A model generated the notes under the pieces. The model was not told where the DNA came from, did not search any database, and was given only the letters and a program-made list of their open reading frames with translations. 64,000 bases of DNA, taken from contig NC_088643.1 of NCBI RefSeq assembly GCF_964019385.1, forward strand, positions 47,688,190 through 47,752,189, written 5' to 3'. This stretch comes from Sycon ciliatum (Eukaryota > Porifera > Calcarea > Leucosolenida > Sycettidae). The translations under genes were made by a program, and so were the position numbers. Below, one piece after another: positions 61,876 through 64,000 of this stretch. Position 1 is the stretch's first letter. Each line of letters opens with the position of its first letter.

Positions 61876-61997
61876 AATCAGACATGGAGGTCAGGGCAGT
61901 ATCGTTGATTCAGGCCCGAGAGCGGCCCAAGGCCGAAGGCCGCGGGCCGCTCGAGGGCCGGAATCAACGATACCTGCCCTGACGGATATGTCTGATT
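61876..61997. repeat. Long GC-rich hairpin inside the hAT-like element
   Basis: AATCAGACAT at 61876 pairs with ATGTCTGATT ending 61997. Most of the sequence between pairs too, including GTATCGTTGATTC with GAATCAACGATAC and CAGGGCA with TGCCCTG. Confidence 0.9.
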
Positions 61998-62806
61998 GTA
62001 TTTCACACTGTCACCCACGCAGGACAGCACAAGCGAAAGCCACAACGCTCTCCTCAGCAGAACGTGCACGTGCAAGCGCACAGCATGCTAGCAGCGCAAA
62101 CAAAGCCACTGTACTGCACTAATCTACATAAATCGAACTTGAAATACATCAACTAGAAACACCGAGTGCCTGCCTTCCCAAGTTCTCAAGTCCTTTATGG
62201 CATTCGTTGCACAACAATGGCAGAAACTCACAAGCTGAAGTTCCACGTCCGTGCGCTCTCGGGCAAGCCGTCAAGCGCACGGCTGAAGTTTCGTTCTGAA
62301 GTAAGCTCCGTGCGGTCTCGGGCAAGCCCTCGACCGCGCACGATACGGCTGAAATTTCGTTCTGAAGTTTCGTTTTTAAGTTTCAGCTCACAAAGTTTCA
62401 GGTCCTGAAGTTCCAGCTAGCTCCGTGCGCTCTCGGCTCTCAGTTCTGAAGTTTCATGTCGACCAAGGTGAAGTTTCATCTTTTGTTGATTCAGGTCATC
62501 TCAAGGTGAAGTTTCAGGTCCGTACTCTCTCGGGCTTAGTTGATTCAGGCCCTCGAGCAGCCCTCGACCGTCGACGAGAGAGAGAGTACGGACGTGAAGC
62601 TCACAAGCTGAGTCCTCCACGTCCCCGACCACCACCCCTAGGAGTACCTTCCTTTTATACCTTCATCCCGTCGTGCTCAGTTTCACCTCCACACCATGTA
62701 CGTACACGCTCTCGGGACGTGCTAATTGGTCAAGGGCCTGAATGGCACGCATGTATGTCGAATATCCCATGGCCATGTGTGAATATACCCATGTGTGAAT
62801 TCATTC

Positions 62807-62866
62807 ATTCATGCCCTCCTACCATGTGTGAATATACTCATTCACACATGGTAGGAGGGCATGAAT
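62807..62866. repeat. Perfect 27-bp-arm hairpin
   Basis: The arms at 62807-62833 and 62840-62866 are exact inverse copies (outer sequence ATTCATGCCCTCCTACCATG), around a 6-bp loop. Further partial copies of CATGTGTGAAT precede it. Confidence 0.95.
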
Positions 62867-63153
62867 GATCACGTGATGGGGTGTACAGCGCGGTGCATGG
62901 TAGTAGACGTGGCTGGCAGGGCATGATCAGAGGTTCATGCCCAGCCTGTGACCGCTCTGATTGGGTCAAACCGTGGCAACGATCACGTGGCAAGTGTGAA
63001 AGTCAATTCACACTTTCGACCTTTGGTACATGGTGTCGACTTCGCACCTGAATCGATGGGTTGAACTGCAGTGCCGTTGTTCGCTCTTGAGAGGAAAATG
63101 TCATCTTTTATTTTTCACTCTTTCACTGACCAGGAATGCAGATAGTCTTTTAG

Positions 63154-63668
63154 AATGTCTTCTGGAAAGCGAAAGGGAGATTCAGAGGACTTGCCGCCGG
63201 GCAAAAAAGTCCGTGGTGTGAAGGCCGCTACTTGCGATAAGTGGATCTCGGTCAGAGCTGACTACTTCCGCCTGGCTGATTTATGACCGGCAGAAGAACG
63301 ATCGGCTGTTAGCAGAATGTTTGAAGTGTTCCGTGTGCATCAAGTTTGTAGACAGAGTCCGCAGTTGTAAAAACTTCAGCGAGGCTTTCATAACTGGATC
63401 CAAGAACCTGAGAACATCAGCGTTCAAGCATCATGCTGGAACGGAGATGCATAAACGAGGAATGAATCTTTTCCGCAGGCAAGAGTGTCCCGCTCGAAAT
63501 GCCCTCGAATTCGCTCCAATTGCGAAGGCACTGTGCGAGATGGACGATGGTGCTGCCGCTATTGCACGACGCAAATTCGAACTGACTTGCCTTCTCTGCA
63601 AGGAGCATATCGCGTTCGCAAAATTCTTGACTGCAACGCTTTTTTGTACATACATTTGTCGTCAGTAA
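63154..63668 (+). pseudogene. Frameshifted zinc-finger ORF of the hAT-like element
   Basis: An ATG at 63154 opens a basic N-terminus (MSSGKRKGDSEDLPPGKKVR) and CDKWISVRADYF, then stops near 63283. In the next frame WLIYDRQKNDRLLAECLKCS continues the text. It then reads CSVCIKF and FITGSKNLRTSAFKHHAGTEMH, a C-x2-C...H-x4-H finger like those of ZNF862/TTF-type hAT proteins. It ends at 63668 without a DDE or dimerisation domain. The element is therefore non-autonomous and this ORF is probably dead. Confidence 0.6.
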
Positions 63669-63891
63669 ATAGTTCAGTTTCTAATACAAATAAATTGGCG
63701 AATTGTACATAGTAATGTGTGAGATACGTCCACATAATGAGTCATTGTGAATATACTTCAGTACTACTAAAAAAAAGAAGAAACACCCTGAAAATGTGTT
63801 GTGGAAAATGTCCGGGCATGTCCGGACAGATTTCAAAACGGAAAGACATTTGTCCGAGCTAAATGAAATCCTTAAGCTATGCCCTGGACTC

Positions 63892-64000
63892 CCACCTAAA
63901 AACAACCGTGGTTTTGGATTCTTGACGGGATCACCATAGTATTGGATGTGCGGCTTCGATGTGATGAGAGATACGAATAAACTTCATTCATGGAAACTTA
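63892..64000. other. Right edge, no feature seen
   Basis: This should still be inside the sestrin intron if that gene continues to the right. Confidence 0.4.

Larger units (their letters stand above)
61606..63886 (+). mobile_element. hAT-like DNA transposon with 5-bp target duplication
   Basis: The ends read CAGGGCATAGATTAACGG and, inverted, CAGGGCATAGCTTAAGG. GACTC lies directly on both sides (61601-61605, 63887-63891). CAGGG ends are typical of hAT elements. A 5-bp rather than 8-bp duplication fits only some hAT lineages. It contains a frameshifted zinc-finger ORF, two strong hairpins and repeated GTCCGG blocks near both ends. It lies within the sestrin gene region, antisense to it. Confidence 0.8.

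Overview
The window is nuclear DNA of an animal. Genes are split by GT-AG introns of 65 bp to several kb, and the DNA is dense in microsatellites, poly-C tracts and short inverted-repeat transposons. It encodes clear homologues of C9orf72, sestrin, DUS1L and a DNase I-like nuclease. Sestrin and C9orf72 are both well diverged from the human proteins, which suggests an early-branching metazoan. A sponge is my guess, but the sequence alone does not prove it.

Layout. 1-3.4 kb: no recognisable gene, and one 200-base assembly gap. 3.4-7.1 kb (+): a seven-exon coiled-coil protein ending in a ubiquitin-binding-type zinc finger. 8.1-11.2 kb: a tRNA-derived SINE head, a decayed LINE fragment and a long inverted repeat. 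11.3-14.6 kb: a 3.3 kb DNA transposon with an intact 653-residue DUF7869-type protein. 17.0-18.2 kb: a minisatellite with higher-order structure. 19.0-26.7 kb (+): the last six exons of an acidic, coiled-coil protein I do not recognise, interrupted by several mobile elements. 27-31.6 kb: nested MITEs. 33.5-34.6 kb (+): an intronless secreted DNase I-like enzyme. 35.4-36.2 kb (-): a decayed LINE reverse transcriptase. 37.9-39.5 kb (-): DUS1L. 40.2-54.3 kb (+): C9orf72 in ten exons, its introns inflated by at least eight mobile elements, among them a decayed Tigger/pogo element and a palindromic Penelope-type GIY-YIG fragment. 55.2-60.8 kb (-): sestrin, lacking its 5' exons, which must lie beyond the window. 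61.6-63.9 kb: a hAT-like element with a frameshifted zinc-finger ORF.

Functional grouping. DUS1L and C9orf72 are divergent, with 684 bp between start codons. C9orf72 and sestrin are convergent, with 889 bp between stops. Both C9orf72 (DENN-fold subunit of the SMCR8-WDR41 complex) and sestrin (leucine-responsive GATOR2 partner) act on nutrient signalling to mTORC1 and on autophagy. The first gene ends in a finger resembling those of autophagy receptors. Whether this clustering means anything is an open inference.

All exon junctions were read by eye from splice signals, preserved reading frame and remembered protein families. No alignment or search was run.
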